This document shows, in pieces, positions 12,376-21,504 of a stretch of 64,000 nt of DNA. Where the stretch lies: NCBI RefSeq assembly GCF_009805705.1, contig NZ_VSMB01000001.1, positions 682,001-746,000 on the forward strand, read 5' to 3'. A model generated the notes under the pieces. It did no database searches, had not been told where the DNA came from, and was given only the letters and a program-made list of their open reading frames with translations. The stretch is from Ruania rhizosphaerae (lineage in GTDB: Bacteria > Actinomycetota > Actinomycetes > Actinomycetales > Beutenbergiaceae). The number at the start of each line of letters is the position of its first letter. Within the stretch, counting starts at the first letter, position 1. A program made the translations under genes and the position numbers.

Positions 12376-12536
12376 CGAGGGGCGTTTTTCGATGGGCGTC
12401 AGGGCCGCGTGCCGATCGGCACACCGGTCACGGACTGCTCGATCGGGCGACGACGAGCGATCGTGGGCAGTTACAGACAGGATCGACCGGGCCCGCTAGG
12501 CTCACATGGTCAATCCGACTTCTGAGGGGGCTTGTT
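12376..12536 (+). promoter_or_regulatory. Leader before the surface-protein gene
   Basis: 161-bp gap. It holds a TAGGCT at 12497-12502 that could serve as a -10 element, with a weak upstream TTACAG at 12471-12476 (20-bp spacer, longer than ideal), and a GAGGGGG ribosome site at 12524-12530. Nothing else recognisable. Confidence 0.3.
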
Positions 12537-14567
12537 TTGCCTTCGACTCCAGGTGTCCCTGGCTCGAACGCATCCCGGAGGGCCCGTCATGCCCTGATCG
12601 TCGGCGCCGCGGCGCTGGCACTACTGCTCATGCCGCCCGTCCCCGCGAACGCCGACGTCTCCGACCTGACGCCGCCACCCGATGGGTGTCCCGCCTACGA
12701 CGTCGGCGCCGTCGCGATGGAGAACACCACCGAAACGCAGACCCTCAGTCTCGACGTCGACGGGCCGGTCCTCCAGGTCATCATCGAATGGGCCGGGATC
12801 TGGCAGTCCGCGCCGCCCGACCCCACGATCGGCGTCGAGGTCGATGGCCCGCAAGGTGCGCTCGCCGGTACCTACCTCGGCACCGAGTCGACGGACGAGA
12901 CCGGCCTGTCCGGTAGCCCGGAGCCCACCGCCTACGGCTACGTCGCTGACATCACCGACCTCTTCGGTTCCGGCGACGCCGGTACGTACACCGTCGACGT
13001 GACCCCACCCGTCGATGGCATCGACGACGGCGAGAACCGCTGGGGTGGCGCCACGGTGACCGCGGTCTACGACAGTTCGCCGTGTGAGGATGAGGCCACG
13101 GCGATCTGGCAGAGCGGTATCGACTACTACTTCGGCGGCAACAGCACGTCCTCGCCGACGACGGACCTCCTCGTCTACGACTGGGGTTACCCGCTGGCCG
13201 AGGACTACACGGCATCCTTCGCCATCTCGAAGACCGGGTCGGACCACGAGACCGCCGACTGCCGAGCCTCATCGATCTGGACGGCCACGGGCGCCGGTGC
13301 GGCGCCGGCGACCACCGATGACCTCGTCGACGACAACGGAGCGCCGACCGTGCCCGGCAGTGTCGAGGGCATCAAGTATCCGTTCGCTCCGCCGAATCAG
13401 CCCTGCCCAGACGCAGAGATCGCCACACCCGTCGTGTCGTTCTCGGGTGGGAACGTCGGCCTGGCGCAGTCGCTCGTCGAGTTCGAGATGGTGATTCCGG
13501 CCGGTTCGACCTGGGTGGCGTTCCAATTCGAGTCCCCGCGCGACAACGGCGGGTTCACCGGCGAGCCCGAGGCAGGGGCCTGGAGCGGCGCCGGACTGCT
13601 GATCCTGCCGGCGCCTCCGGCGCCTCCGGTGCCGGAGATTGCGCTGGAGACGACGGTCCTCGACGGCGCTGATGCCACCTGCCCCGGCGTGGAGGGCGCC
13701 GACGAGCTGGTTTCGGGTGAGGCCGGCGCTCCGGTGACGTACTGCTTCACGGTCACCAACACCGGTGAGGTGCCGCTGGACCCGGTGGAGCTGGACGATC
13801 CAGACCTCGGCATCACCGGCGACGACATGACGCTTGTCTCCGGTGACGACACCGCGCCGCTCGAACCGGGCGAGGGGGTCGTCTACGCCTACGACTCCAC
13901 GATCACCGGTGATCTGCTGAACACCGCAACCGTCACCGGATACCCGGTGAGCGGTGACCCAGTGACCGACACGAACGATGCGGCAGTGCAGCAGTACGTG
14001 ACCAGCGCTGCTCTCACGCCGTTCTGTGAGTCGGACGCCCCGTACCTCGGGTACGACATCCAGACCAACGCTCCCGGAACGACGGCGACCCTCACCTTCA
14101 CCGGCGACGGCGGCTCCGAGTCGGTCACGGTCGGAATCGGCACGGGTGAGGTGCTCTGGCCGGGTGCCGCGGTCGGCGCCGACGGGGCCGGAAGCGACTG
14201 GCCTGGCTGGGACCAGGATGCCGACGGCACATGGTCCGAGAATCCGGACTCTCCCGATGCGTGGGCGCGTGGGGACGTGGAGATTACGGTGACGGTCAAT
14301 CCGAGTACGGAGCCGGTCACCGTCGCCTACCCGCCGGGCACCGAAACCTGCTCGACGGCACCGCCCCCGAACGTACCCACGCCGAGCGAGCCTTTGCCGA
14401 GCGAGCCCCCGCCGTCAGGCTCGCCCACGCCCACTCTTCCTGAGACGGGGACCGCCGACCCGGCCAGCGCGGCCGGCCTAGCTGCTGCTTTGGCGCTGCT
14501 GGGCACCGCGCTCGTGGTCTTCTCCCGCCCCTCACCCGTTTTGCGTGCGCCCTCCCACGCTGGGTGA
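12537..14567 (+). CDS. LPETG-anchored cell-surface protein
   Basis: 676 residues if begun at TTG 12537, which has GAGGGGG at 12524-12530 and places a normal signal peptide at the N-terminus (basic stretch, hydrophobic run A-L-A-L-L-L-M-P-P, cleavage near P-A-N-A-D). The body is acidic beta-sandwich material, with a CARDB/DUF11-like segment near V-T-N-T-G-E-V-P-L-D-P-V-E-L. The end has a proline/serine spacer, sortase signal L-P-E-T-G, a hydrophobic helix and a basic tail: a class E/F sortase substrate. Function is likely surface display or adhesion. No sortase gene is in the window. Confidence 0.82.
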   Translation: MPSTPGVPGSNASRRARHALIVGAAALALLLMPPVPANADVSDLTPPPDGCPAYDVGAVAMENTTETQTLSLDVDGPVLQVIIEWAGIWQSAPPDPTIGVEVDGPQGALAGTYLGTESTDETGLSGSPEPTAYGYVADITDLFGSGDAGTYTVDVTPPVDGIDDGENRWGGATVTAVYDSSPCEDEATAIWQSGIDYYFGGNSTSSPTTDLLVYDWGYPLAEDYTASFAISKTGSDHETADCRASSIWTATGAGAAPATTDDLVDDNGAPTVPGSVEGIKYPFAPPNQPCPDAEIATPVVSFSGGNVGLAQSLVEFEMVIPAGSTWVAFQFESPRDNGGFTGEPEAGAWSGAGLLILPAPPAPPVPEIALETTVLDGADATCPGVEGADELVSGEAGAPVTYCFTVTNTGEVPLDPVELDDPDLGITGDDMTLVSGDDTAPLEPGEGVVYAYDSTITGDLLNTATVTGYPVSGDPVTDTNDAAVQQYVTSAALTPFCESDAPYLGYDIQTNAPGTTATLTFTGDGGSESVTVGIGTGEVLWPGAAVGADGAGSDWPGWDQDADGTWSENPDSPDAWARGDVEITVTVNPSTEPVTVAYPPGTETCSTAPPPNVPTPSEPLPSEPPPSGSPTPTLPETGTADPASAAGLAAALALLGTALVVFSRPSPVLRAPSHAG

Positions 14568-14579
14568 CTAACTGGGTGA

Positions 14580-14822
14580 CATCGCACCTCCTGGCCCCCG
14601 CCGGCGTTCGGCCTCTACCTCGCAACCGACGGTTTCGGAGCTCCACGTCCGGCAGTTTCGGAACTCGCAAAGCCGGCAGACGCCACCCAGGGCATCACGC
14701 TCGAGGTCCAGGGCGACACCCGCGCGCGTCTTGTGGCTGACATCAACGGCACAGAGGTCTCGTACGCGGTGGGCGACCTGCTCGCCGGGCCGCGTGCCCA
14801 CGTCGTAGAGCTGCACGGATGA
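14580..14822 (+). pseudogene. C-terminal gene remnant without start codon
   Basis: Open frame of about 80 codons ending TGA 14820-14822, with protein-like composition (for example I-T-L-E-V-Q-G-D-T-R-A-R-L-V-A-D-I-N-G-T-E-V) but no usable start; a stop lies just upstream at 14577-14579. It resembles the last beta-strand module of a larger secreted or enzyme protein whose 5' part is missing. Family not recognised. It lies between the surface protein and the convergent hipA. Confidence 0.45.
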
Positions 14823-14838
14823 GGGCGTCGCGCACAGT

Positions 14839-16179
14839 TCAGGGTCGGTGACGCCAGTGCCCGGAAATGTGCTTTCCGTTGCGTATGTGGGGGTGTACCC
14901 AGACGTCGCCTCCTCGAGGCGGGGGCTCAGAGGGCGCAGTGATGCCGCCCACGGTTGTGGTTGAGATGGCTTCGGCCTCGTCTTTGGCCAAGGCGAATGC
15001 CCGCCCCATGAGCTCGATCTCATCATGCAGGTGCAGGTCGGTGGCCACGGCCGGCCAGGTCCGGACGGCTTCGTGGACATCGCGAATGATGGCGCGACCG
15101 TCGTCGGCGGTGATGCCGAACTGTGCCGAGGACTCGATGAGGTCTGTGAGAGTGCGGGTGCTGCCGCTGTGTTCAGGTGAGATCGGCATTGCTGTCTGGG
15201 CGTGAGGCCAGGGGTTGATGTCGAACACGGGGGAAAGGCGCCAGCCAGATTCGTCACGAAGGTAGCCGTGGTTGCGCAGGTGATCGTCGATGTTGTTGAG
15301 CATCACGTTCAACGCTGCGCGGCGGTACAGCTCACGGCTGTCTCGGTCATGGTCGGCGGCCGCTGACCGGTGAATCCAGGCGAGTTCTGCGTAGGACAGC
15401 GCAGGCGCGTCGGAGGTGTCGTCCTGTCCGGAGAGCGTGAGAGCGGAGATGTACCCGATCCGGTGAGTCGGGGTGCGATCGAACCGGTCGAGCAGGAGTA
15501 CCGATCGGCCTTCCCGCAACCTGTGGCGCCGGAAGGTGGGGACCTCAATGCCTGCGCGTCGAGCGAGCTCGAGTGAGGCCGCCTCCCAGCCGATCACGTC
15601 CCAGCGGTCGTCACCAGCCGGGAACTTGGCGAGCATGAGGCGCCCCTCGTGGACAATGGTGGCCTTGGGGCGTTGCCCGCCCTGGCTGGATCCCGCGCGG
15701 GTGAGGATGTCCATGTCGGAGTCGCTGGCGTCACGCTGCTCGTAGCGCTCCACAGCCCGCAGGAGCCGATCGAGGTCGTACACGCCCGGCATCGGGGAGT
15801 CGTCGTAGCTGGCAAGCCACCTCGCGCCGTCTGGCTTGTCGGAGAACCTCAGGGCGCCCTGCCGTGTCAGGTCAGGGGTCGCGATCAGGTAGTCGCCGTC
15901 GTGAGCGGTCCGACCCCGTGTGTTGTCTGCGACCGTGGGAAAGAGGATCGACCGCCCCCAACGGTCGGGGCCGGCGTCGAGGAGGGGGCGGGGGACTGCC
16001 CGTTCCACTTGAGGCCCGGAGGTGAATGGCAGGGTCGGCCCGAGGGCGTATCCGTTGGCCAGCCAGTCGGGATGGTAGGTGAATTCTGCATACGCGAGCG
16101 GGCCGTGCGGGGCGACGAAGTCGAGTTTCCCGACCGGACGGTCCCCTCGCCGGCTGTTCTCGAACATGTAGATCACCAT
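14839..16179 (-). CDS. hipA: HipA-like serine/threonine kinase toxin
   Basis: 446 residues with the HipA kinase layout: N-terminal subdomain, a phosphate-binding loop in A-G-S-S-Q-G-G-Q-R-P-K-A, catalytic segment N-N-I-D-D-H-L-R-N-H-G-Y-L and metal-binding S-P-V-F-D-I-N-P. These residues look intact, so kinase activity is expected; E. coli HipA phosphorylates glutamyl-tRNA synthetase, but the target here is unknown. The tail H-P-H-I-R-N-G-K-H-I-S-G-H-W resembles short His/Gly-rich ends seen in other proteins. The start overlaps hipB by 7 nt. Confidence 0.88.
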   Translation of the reverse strand: MVIYMFENSRRGDRPVGKLDFVAPHGPLAYAEFTYHPDWLANGYALGPTLPFTSGPQVERAVPRPLLDAGPDRWGRSILFPTVADNTRGRTAHDGDYLIATPDLTRQGALRFSDKPDGARWLASYDDSPMPGVYDLDRLLRAVERYEQRDASDSDMDILTRAGSSQGGQRPKATIVHEGRLMLAKFPAGDDRWDVIGWEAASLELARRAGIEVPTFRRHRLREGRSVLLLDRFDRTPTHRIGYISALTLSGQDDTSDAPALSYAELAWIHRSAAADHDRDSRELYRRAALNVMLNNIDDHLRNHGYLRDESGWRLSPVFDINPWPHAQTAMPISPEHSGSTRTLTDLIESSAQFGITADDGRAIIRDVHEAVRTWPAVATDLHLHDEIELMGRAFALAKDEAEAISTTTVGGITAPSEPPPRGGDVWVHPHIRNGKHISGHWRHRP

Positions 16180-16484
16180 CGCGGTGTCGCCTTTCGCACG
16201 CGCTGGACGGTGATCCTGTCTGCCCGCGCTCGCCCGATCTCCGTGTTGATCGGGTCGGCGGCATCGACCAGCGCATCAGCGATACCGAGCACCTCGAGCA
16301 CGGAGAAGAGGTTCTCGGACTTGACGCTGCCCGCTCCGGATTCGATGGCGTGGAGGGTGCTGCGGGTGATGCCTGCCCTGCTGGCGAGATCCTCGGCGGT
16401 GAGTCCGTTGACCTTCCGCCATTCCTGGATGTGGCGACCCAACTTCTGTTGGACGCGTGCCAACGTGGGTGATTTGATCTTCAT
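16173..16484 (-). CDS. hipB: HipB-like XRE-family antitoxin/repressor
   Basis: 103 residues with an XRE helix-turn-helix in the middle (L-T-A-E-D-L-A-S-R-A-G-I-T-R-S-T-L-H). A strong AAGGAGG precedes the ATG. It is upstream of and overlaps hipA, the standard hipBA order, so it should neutralise the kinase and repress the pair. Confidence 0.88.
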   Translation of the reverse strand: MKIKSPTLARVQQKLGRHIQEWRKVNGLTAEDLASRAGITRSTLHAIESGAGSVKSENLFSVLEVLGIADALVDAADPINTEIGRARADRITVQRVRKATPRW

Positions 16485-16508
16485 GGCACCTCCTTACGGG
16501 TACTCCAG

Positions 16509-16526
16509 TATACGCTATCGCCTATA
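16509..16526. promoter_or_regulatory. Imperfect palindrome upstream of hipB
   Basis: TATACGCTATCGCCTATA, symmetric except at two positions per arm, 25 bp before the hipB start and overlapping a possible -10 (TATACT on the minus strand). A HipB operator is the likely role. Confidence 0.5.
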
Positions 16527-16673
16527 ACGTCTGCCAGAGCAGACGCTACACCTACGTAGCCAGGCACGTGCGTGCTATGTGTGTGGAGCGTCGCGACCTC
16601 GCAACGAATCCCGGGCCCATGGTCTCCGCCGATTCGGCACGTCGTGGCAGGGCGTGCCAGTTGGTGTCGGTTC

Positions 16674-17735
16674 TCAACCGTCCGTGGTGAGGGTGTGGCG
16701 CACGGCGTCGCGCCGCTCCTGAGTGAGCGCGTGGCCCGGGAACAGGGCGAACCCGCCCTGACCGATACTGGCGACGGCCTCGACGGCGGCGCTGAGCGCG
16801 CGGGTACTGATCGGCGCGCCCCAGTCGGCTCGCCCGGCGTACGCGGAGTCCGAGGTGACCTGCAGCACCGGGACGAGGGACGCCGTCGTGGTGGTGCGGA
16901 TATCGGCGACGACCGATGCCGGCCACGAGGGCGTGCGATGCAGGATGGCGTGGTAGGTCATCGGCAACATGACGTCCAGGACCTTGCCCAGGGCGGCGGT
17001 GTCCTGGCCCACGGTGACCCGGGCTGCCATGTCGCCGGGCACGAGGTAGGCGCCGGCCCACTGGCCGCGTGAGTGGATCGCCGTGGCCAGCCGGGCGGTC
17101 AGGTCGGTGATCACCGCGCACCGGAACTGTGTCCACCGCGTCAGGAAACCGCCGTCAATGATGGTTGCTGATCGGGTGGGATTCCTTGGCTCGATCCCGT
17201 GGCCCGCGTGGCCTACCTCATCGAGGTACTCGGCGAACCGGGTGAGGGTCGTGCGGTCGAAGGAGCTGCGGCGCGGGCTCGTGCCGGGGCGGAGCTCGAG
17301 CTCCCAGTGGAGCGGCCATCGGATGAAGTCGAGGACCACACCATCGACCGGCGCGCTGGCAGCGAGCTCCGCACAGCGGGCGGCGAGAGCGTCCGCATAG
17401 GCCGTGTCCGTGGGGATGAGGCCGTTGTACCACTCCATCTGCTCGAACTCGTGGCCGCGCTCATCCACCGGCCGGAGATGGTCGACGTCCGCGGTGGCGG
17501 GCCGGGCAGCGTTGAAGCACGGCATCGCCCCGACCGGTGCCAGGCCGAACTCGCGGCACTGCGCGGCGAACCGGTCATCGACCGCATCGAGCTTGGTGAT
17601 CACGGTGTCCAGACCCGCGCCGGCGATCCCGGTGAGGTAATTAGCCATTTCGTCGTCGGTCCACTGCCGGAGCAGCCGGTCCGGCAGCACGGCCGCGCGC
17701 ATCCCGGCGAGCTGTGGCGAGCCGGTCACGGTCAC
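16674..17735 (-). CDS. Putative glycoside hydrolase-like TIM-barrel protein
   Basis: 353 residues, no signal peptide. The pattern of alternating beta strands, with V-D-G-V-V-L-D-F-I-R-W-P-L-H-W and V-L-D-V-M-L-P-M-T-Y-H, resembles GHL10/DUF4015-type putative glycosidases; a specific activity cannot be given. Start taken at GTG 17735 because its GTGA overlaps the stop of the preceding sulfatase frame, a coupling typical of operons; ATG 17702 is the alternative. Last gene of the minus-strand sulfatase/ADP-ribosylglycohydrolase group. Confidence 0.6.
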   Translation of the reverse strand: MTVTGSPQLAGMRAAVLPDRLLRQWTDDEMANYLTGIAGAGLDTVITKLDAVDDRFAAQCREFGLAPVGAMPCFNAARPATADVDHLRPVDERGHEFEQMEWYNGLIPTDTAYADALAARCAELAASAPVDGVVLDFIRWPLHWELELRPGTSPRRSSFDRTTLTRFAEYLDEVGHAGHGIEPRNPTRSATIIDGGFLTRWTQFRCAVITDLTARLATAIHSRGQWAGAYLVPGDMAARVTVGQDTAALGKVLDVMLPMTYHAILHRTPSWPASVVADIRTTTTASLVPVLQVTSDSAYAGRADWGAPISTRALSAAVEAVASIGQGGFALFPGHALTQERRDAVRHTLTTDG

Positions 17736-17980
17736 GCGATGGCACCGTCGAGCAGCTGACGACGCACCCACGCGTTGGTGACCTGACCGTCACCGAACGC
17801 CTCCAGCTCGCCGTACAGCCGACGGCGGAGCTCGGCCATGGTCTCTGCGTGCGCCGGCTCGTGGCTCAGGTTGGTCAGCTCGTGCGGGTCGGCGCGCAGG
17901 TCGTAGAGCTCGTCGACGTCGGTCGCGTTCCAGATGTACTTCCAGTCGGTGGTGCGGATCGCGCGCTGGGTAGACAGACC
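17732..17980 (-). pseudogene. Sulfatase C-terminal remnant
   Basis: The frame ending at 17732 reads R-A-I-R-T-T-D-W-K-Y-I-W-N-A, then D-E-L-Y-D-L-R-A-D-P-H-E-L-T-N-L and a helical end, the standard last ~80 residues of a sulfatase (normally 450-550). The catalytic N-terminal three-quarters are absent; upstream sequence to 18210 has no matching frame. The right-hand boundary is approximate. It sits between an ADP-ribosylglycohydrolase gene and the GH-like gene, so an operon sulfatase was probably deleted here. Confidence 0.7.
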
Positions 17981-18210
17981 GAACCGCTGCACTACGACAA
18001 CCGCCACCATCCGTGGCAGATGAAGAAGCCCGGCGAGCGATTCGGCCCACGCCATTGTCCGGACCACCGACCGCGCTGATTGGGGGCACGGATTGCTCGA
18101 TGAGAGGGGTGAACCGGTCCTCGACTCCGAGGGCACAGTGAGCACTTCGACCGCGAGGCATCCGGCGCGAGCGCATGGCATGGCGAGCCAGTGTTCCGGC
18201 AGCGACGCCG

Positions 18211-19698
18211 TCAGGGTCGAAGGGCGTTCGTGATCCATTCGTAGGTACTGGCGTTCGCGACGGCGACCACCCACTCGCCGGGGACGCCCGGAGCGGGGCG
18301 CCGCACGACGACCCGCAGGCGGTGCAGACCAGGTGCTATGTCCACGTCCGCGTACTGGTTCAGCGGCGGCATGTGCGGAGTGGGAAAGACACGTCGCTCG
18401 TTTCCGTCCCGGCCGAACAGCCACTGCCCGTCCAACCACACCCGGCAGTCCAGCGGAGTGTTGACGACGACGCGGACATTGCGGACCTCGCCCGGATCGA
18501 AGGTGTACTCCAGCATCAGCAGGTCGTCTTCGAACTCCTCGGCGGCCATCTGCGCCCAGGTGCCGGTTAGCGTCAACCGGTGGGGCGCCGTCGGCCATTC
18601 GGGCTCCGGGCCCACGGGAGGCAGGAACCAGCTGCGAATGCTGCTGTGCCTGTTCAGGGAGTAGAAGCACGCATCGACCTCGAGCGGAGCGGTGGTCGCG
18701 GGTGTCGGGTCGGCGGAGCGGTCCGGCGGGGGCAGGATGCGCTGTGCCAGGTCGAGAACCAGGTCGGTGAAGTCGTCGACCGTGGCAGGGGCGTCGAAAT
18801 CGACGATGCCGGGGGAGATGCGCAGGTCGCGCCCGATCGGTGCGAGCCACCGCTCGGGGATGCCGTCGGGCTTCCAGATGCCGAGGGTGGAACCGACGGA
18901 GGCCGTGGAGCTATCGGTGTCCTTGCCGCAGTTGTTCGTGATCAGGATGGAGGCTTCGAAGTCCCCGCCGCCGGCGAGCAGGCCGAGCACGACGAAACCG
19001 GTGTTCATCCGCACGTCGGTGAAGTCGATCGAACCGTAGGCGTCGACGATGCGAGACCGGACCTCTTGCCAGTCCAGGCCTTCGGCGAACCAGGCGCGGG
19101 TGTCGACGACGACGCGGGAGAGCTGGGTGCCGGGGTCCAGGACGGACAGGCCGGCATCGAGGAGTTCATCGACGGTGCCACCGGTGAACGCGCGCGCCTG
19201 GGTGGCGGCAAGGAACTGGGCCGCAGCCACGCCGTCTCCTGCGTGGTCGACGCAGGCGTCCTCGTAGGCAAAGGCGGCGGCCGTGGCGGGGTCACCGGGG
19301 GCCAGGCAAGCCCAGAGCTCACTGCGGATGGCCGCGCCCTCGCCGCAGGTGAACCAGTTGTCGACCGAGCCGCTCTCCGGGGGCTTCAGGCCCTCGCGGA
19401 GGTTGCGTTTGGCCACGGCGTACTCGTTGAACGGGAAGTCCACGTGCCGCAACCACGCCTCGGCGAGGTGGTCGCGATCGACGACGGGAGTGTCGGCGTT
19501 CGCCAGGTGGCGGGCCCAGACGACCTGCAGATCGAGATCATCGTTGGGCACCATCTCGGTGGGCACCGGATCGTAGAACGAGAGGGTGAGAGGTCCGTCG
19601 AGCCCCTCGAACTCCTGGCCCAAAGTTCCGCCGATCGCCTTGCCGAGCCAGCAGCCCATCACCTGCGTGCGAATGGTGTCAGAAGAGGGGTTCGACAT
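18211..19698 (-). CDS. ADP-ribosylglycohydrolase-family protein, copy 1
   Basis: 495 residues. The first ~330 form an ADP-ribosylglycohydrolase (ARH/DraG) fold with two acidic metal-binding sites, P-N-D-D-L-D-L-Q near residue 45 and N-N-C-G-K-D-T-D-S-S near residue 250. The remaining ~150 form a beta-sandwich-like module (C-R-V-W-L-D-G-Q-W-L-F-G-R-D-G) that may bind carbohydrate. ATG 19698 has AGGAGG just before it and overlaps the sulfatase stop by 20 nt. Known members remove ADP-ribose; the glycan-operon context suggests a sugar-derived N- or O-glycoside instead (inference). Paralogue at 37304. Confidence 0.8.
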   Translation of the reverse strand: MSNPSSDTIRTQVMGCWLGKAIGGTLGQEFEGLDGPLTLSFYDPVPTEMVPNDDLDLQVVWARHLANADTPVVDRDHLAEAWLRHVDFPFNEYAVAKRNLREGLKPPESGSVDNWFTCGEGAAIRSELWACLAPGDPATAAAFAYEDACVDHAGDGVAAAQFLAATQARAFTGGTVDELLDAGLSVLDPGTQLSRVVVDTRAWFAEGLDWQEVRSRIVDAYGSIDFTDVRMNTGFVVLGLLAGGGDFEASILITNNCGKDTDSSTASVGSTLGIWKPDGIPERWLAPIGRDLRISPGIVDFDAPATVDDFTDLVLDLAQRILPPPDRSADPTPATTAPLEVDACFYSLNRHSSIRSWFLPPVGPEPEWPTAPHRLTLTGTWAQMAAEEFEDDLLMLEYTFDPGEVRNVRVVVNTPLDCRVWLDGQWLFGRDGNERRVFPTPHMPPLNQYADVDIAPGLHRLRVVVRRPAPGVPGEWVVAVANASTYEWITNALRP

Positions 19699-21256
19699 CG
19701 GAGCCTCCTGTGGCGGTGCGCGGGTGCGGGACGTGGCCGAGCCAGTGCGGGTACTGGCGACCGCGACCAGTGGGGTCTCGATCGCCGTTCCCGGGAAGGG
19801 CAGGCATCGACATCGGAGGGTGGACGCGCCACCCTCCGTCGGTGGTGAGCGGCTCGGTGTAGCTATCGGCGCGGAACTGTTCCATGATCGCCTTGCGGAG
19901 CAGGTCAGCTTCGAGCCGGACATCCACTCCGGCGAGGTCGGCTGCATGGTCGGGAGACAGGAGGTCAACGGTCTCGTCGGACCCGACCTGGAGCAGGGCT
20001 TCCCGTCCGTCCGCGGCGGAGTAGATGTACTTGTAGCGGCTGTTCATGGCGCAGTACAGGCCCTCGGGCCCGTGGTGGTACTGGCCGAACCAGGTGTCGC
20101 GGATGGCGTCCTGCGCACCGGTGGCCACCGGGAGCACGCTGGCGCCGTCAGGGTCGAGCGTGGTGGCGGCGGTGCCGGTAGCGGCGAGGAAGGTGGGGGC
20201 GAGGTCGATCAGGCCCACGAGGGCGTCGGAGCGGCCGCCTTCGGGAATAGTTCCGGGCTGACTCAGCACGAACGGGATGCGTGCCGCCGAGTCGTGAAAT
20301 CCTCGCTTGCCGTAGCACCAGTGATCGCCGAGGTACTCGCCATGGTCGGCGGTGAACACGACCAGGGTGCGCTCGCGCAGGCCGGTCTCCTCGAGAGTGT
20401 CGAGGATCCGGCCGATCTCGGCGTCCACGTGGCTGACGAGCGCGTAGTAGTAGGCACGGATGGTGCGGATGGTGTCCAAGCCCAGGTCGGGACTGGTCCA
20501 CTTCACGCGATGCTGATGCCTGCCGTGGTACCCCAGCCGCTCACGTTCAGACTCGCTACGAACCGGGTCCGGCATCGTCAGCGGGTCGTACTTCAGGTAG
20601 TACGGGTAGGGCGGATCGAAGGGTGGGTGCGGCTTGATGAACGAGGTCCAGCAGAAGAACTGCCGACCATCGGCGGCCCGCTCCTCGAGATAGGCCGCTG
20701 TGCGCTCGCCCGTCCACGTCGTCGTGTGCAGTTCGACCGGCAACTGCGACGGTTGCGGGGAGTAGTAGAGCTCGTGCCGGACGCCGTGGGGTTCGGCCAC
20801 GTGCGTGACACCGGCGTCGTGCAGGTGCTTGAGGAAGGCATCGGTCGTGGTGTCGTGCGGCACCTCTTCGGACAGTGCGAGGTCCTCGAACCCGTGTGTG
20901 GTCTCCCGCGTGCGGAAGTGCATCTTCCCGATGGCCTGTGTGTGCAGTCCGGCGTCGGCCAGTTCCCGGGTGATGGTGGGGGTGCCCTCCTCGAGTGGTG
21001 TCGAATTGTCGAACACTCCGGAACGGTGCGGCCGGCGGCCGGTCAGGAGGCCGGCACGAGCGGGTACGCACACGGGAGACTCGGTGTATCCCCGCTGGAA
21101 CGTCATCCCGCTGGCCACGAGCCGATCGAGGTTCGGCGTATCGATGTGGGGATTCCCGTGTGCGGCGATCGCGTCGAACCGGAACTGATCCGCGGTGATC
21201 AAGAGGATGCTTGTGCCGCTCTCCTGGGGATGCGGGTCAGGCGATGGGTCTGGCAC
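19679..21256 (-). CDS. Sulfatase (type I, Cys-type), cytoplasmic
   Basis: 525 residues of alkaline-phosphatase-like fold. The formylglycine motif is C63-V-P-A-R in S-P-V-C-V-P-A-R-A-G-L-L-T-G, with metal ligands in I-T-A-D-Q and later F-T-A-D-H-G-E-Y-L-G-D-H. No signal peptide, so it acts in the cytoplasm. First gene of an operon with ADP-ribosylglycohydrolase copy 1. A promoter and a LacI-type operator lie just upstream (21272-21322). It needs Cys-to-formylglycine maturation; no such enzyme is in the window. Substrate unknown. Confidence 0.9.
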   Translation of the reverse strand: MPDPSPDPHPQESGTSILLITADQFRFDAIAAHGNPHIDTPNLDRLVASGMTFQRGYTESPVCVPARAGLLTGRRPHRSGVFDNSTPLEEGTPTITRELADAGLHTQAIGKMHFRTRETTHGFEDLALSEEVPHDTTTDAFLKHLHDAGVTHVAEPHGVRHELYYSPQPSQLPVELHTTTWTGERTAAYLEERAADGRQFFCWTSFIKPHPPFDPPYPYYLKYDPLTMPDPVRSESERERLGYHGRHQHRVKWTSPDLGLDTIRTIRAYYYALVSHVDAEIGRILDTLEETGLRERTLVVFTADHGEYLGDHWCYGKRGFHDSAARIPFVLSQPGTIPEGGRSDALVGLIDLAPTFLAATGTAATTLDPDGASVLPVATGAQDAIRDTWFGQYHHGPEGLYCAMNSRYKYIYSAADGREALLQVGSDETVDLLSPDHAADLAGVDVRLEADLLRKAIMEQFRADSYTEPLTTDGGWRVHPPMSMPALPGNGDRDPTGRGRQYPHWLGHVPHPRTATGGSDVEPLF

Positions 21257-21271
21257 GGAAGCTCCTCAGTC

Positions 21272-21285
21272 TTGAACCGATACAA
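21272..21285. promoter_or_regulatory. LacI-1 operator before the sulfatase operon
   Basis: TTGAACCGATACAA, a pseudo-palindrome with central CG. The same 14-mer occurs at 25233 and a close variant at 24743 and 21442. It lies 7 bp downstream of the -10 element of the minus-strand promoter, a repression position. Confidence 0.75.
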
Positions 21286-21292
21286 TAGATCG

Positions 21293-21322
21293 AACCTAGA
21301 CACGCGAGGCGACGAGTGTCAA
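21293..21322 (-). promoter_or_regulatory. Promoter of the sulfatase/ARH operon
   Basis: Minus strand: TTGACA (21322-21317), an 18-bp spacer, TAGGTT (21298-21293). Strong match to the actinobacterial housekeeping consensus, directly followed by the operator. Confidence 0.65.
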
Positions 21323-21441
21323 CCAGACAGGGGCATCGGAGGCGCGCTGCCCGCCCGGCCGGGACGACATCGCGCCTTCTGGGGAGCAGCGCGGGTCCGG
21401 GGCCTGCGGACCTGGCGGTGGCATGCCCGGTCAACCACGGA

Positions 21442-21455
21442 TTGAACCGGTACGC
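21442..21455. promoter_or_regulatory. Imperfect LacI-1 operator before its own gene
   Basis: TTGAACCGGTACGC keeps the left half and central CG of the TTGAACCGATACAA operator. 50 bp before the lacI-type start; probably weak autoregulation. Confidence 0.45.
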
Positions 21456-21504
21456 TTGCTCAGGTCAAGAGGTCGTGCGTCAGGTTCTGCGGAGGTGGGG
21501 GATC

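Noticed and set aside
14568-15257. Minus-strand frame overlapping the hipA 3' end
   Set aside because: Most of it is hipA in another frame and the rest is antisense to the plus-strand remnant; no family features.
17960-18040. Plus-strand peptide H-Y-D-N-R-H-H-P-W-Q-M-K resembling a sulfatase C-terminal motif
   Set aside because: Only about a dozen residues match and no longer frame supports it; possibly part of a rearranged junction, but too weak to annotate.
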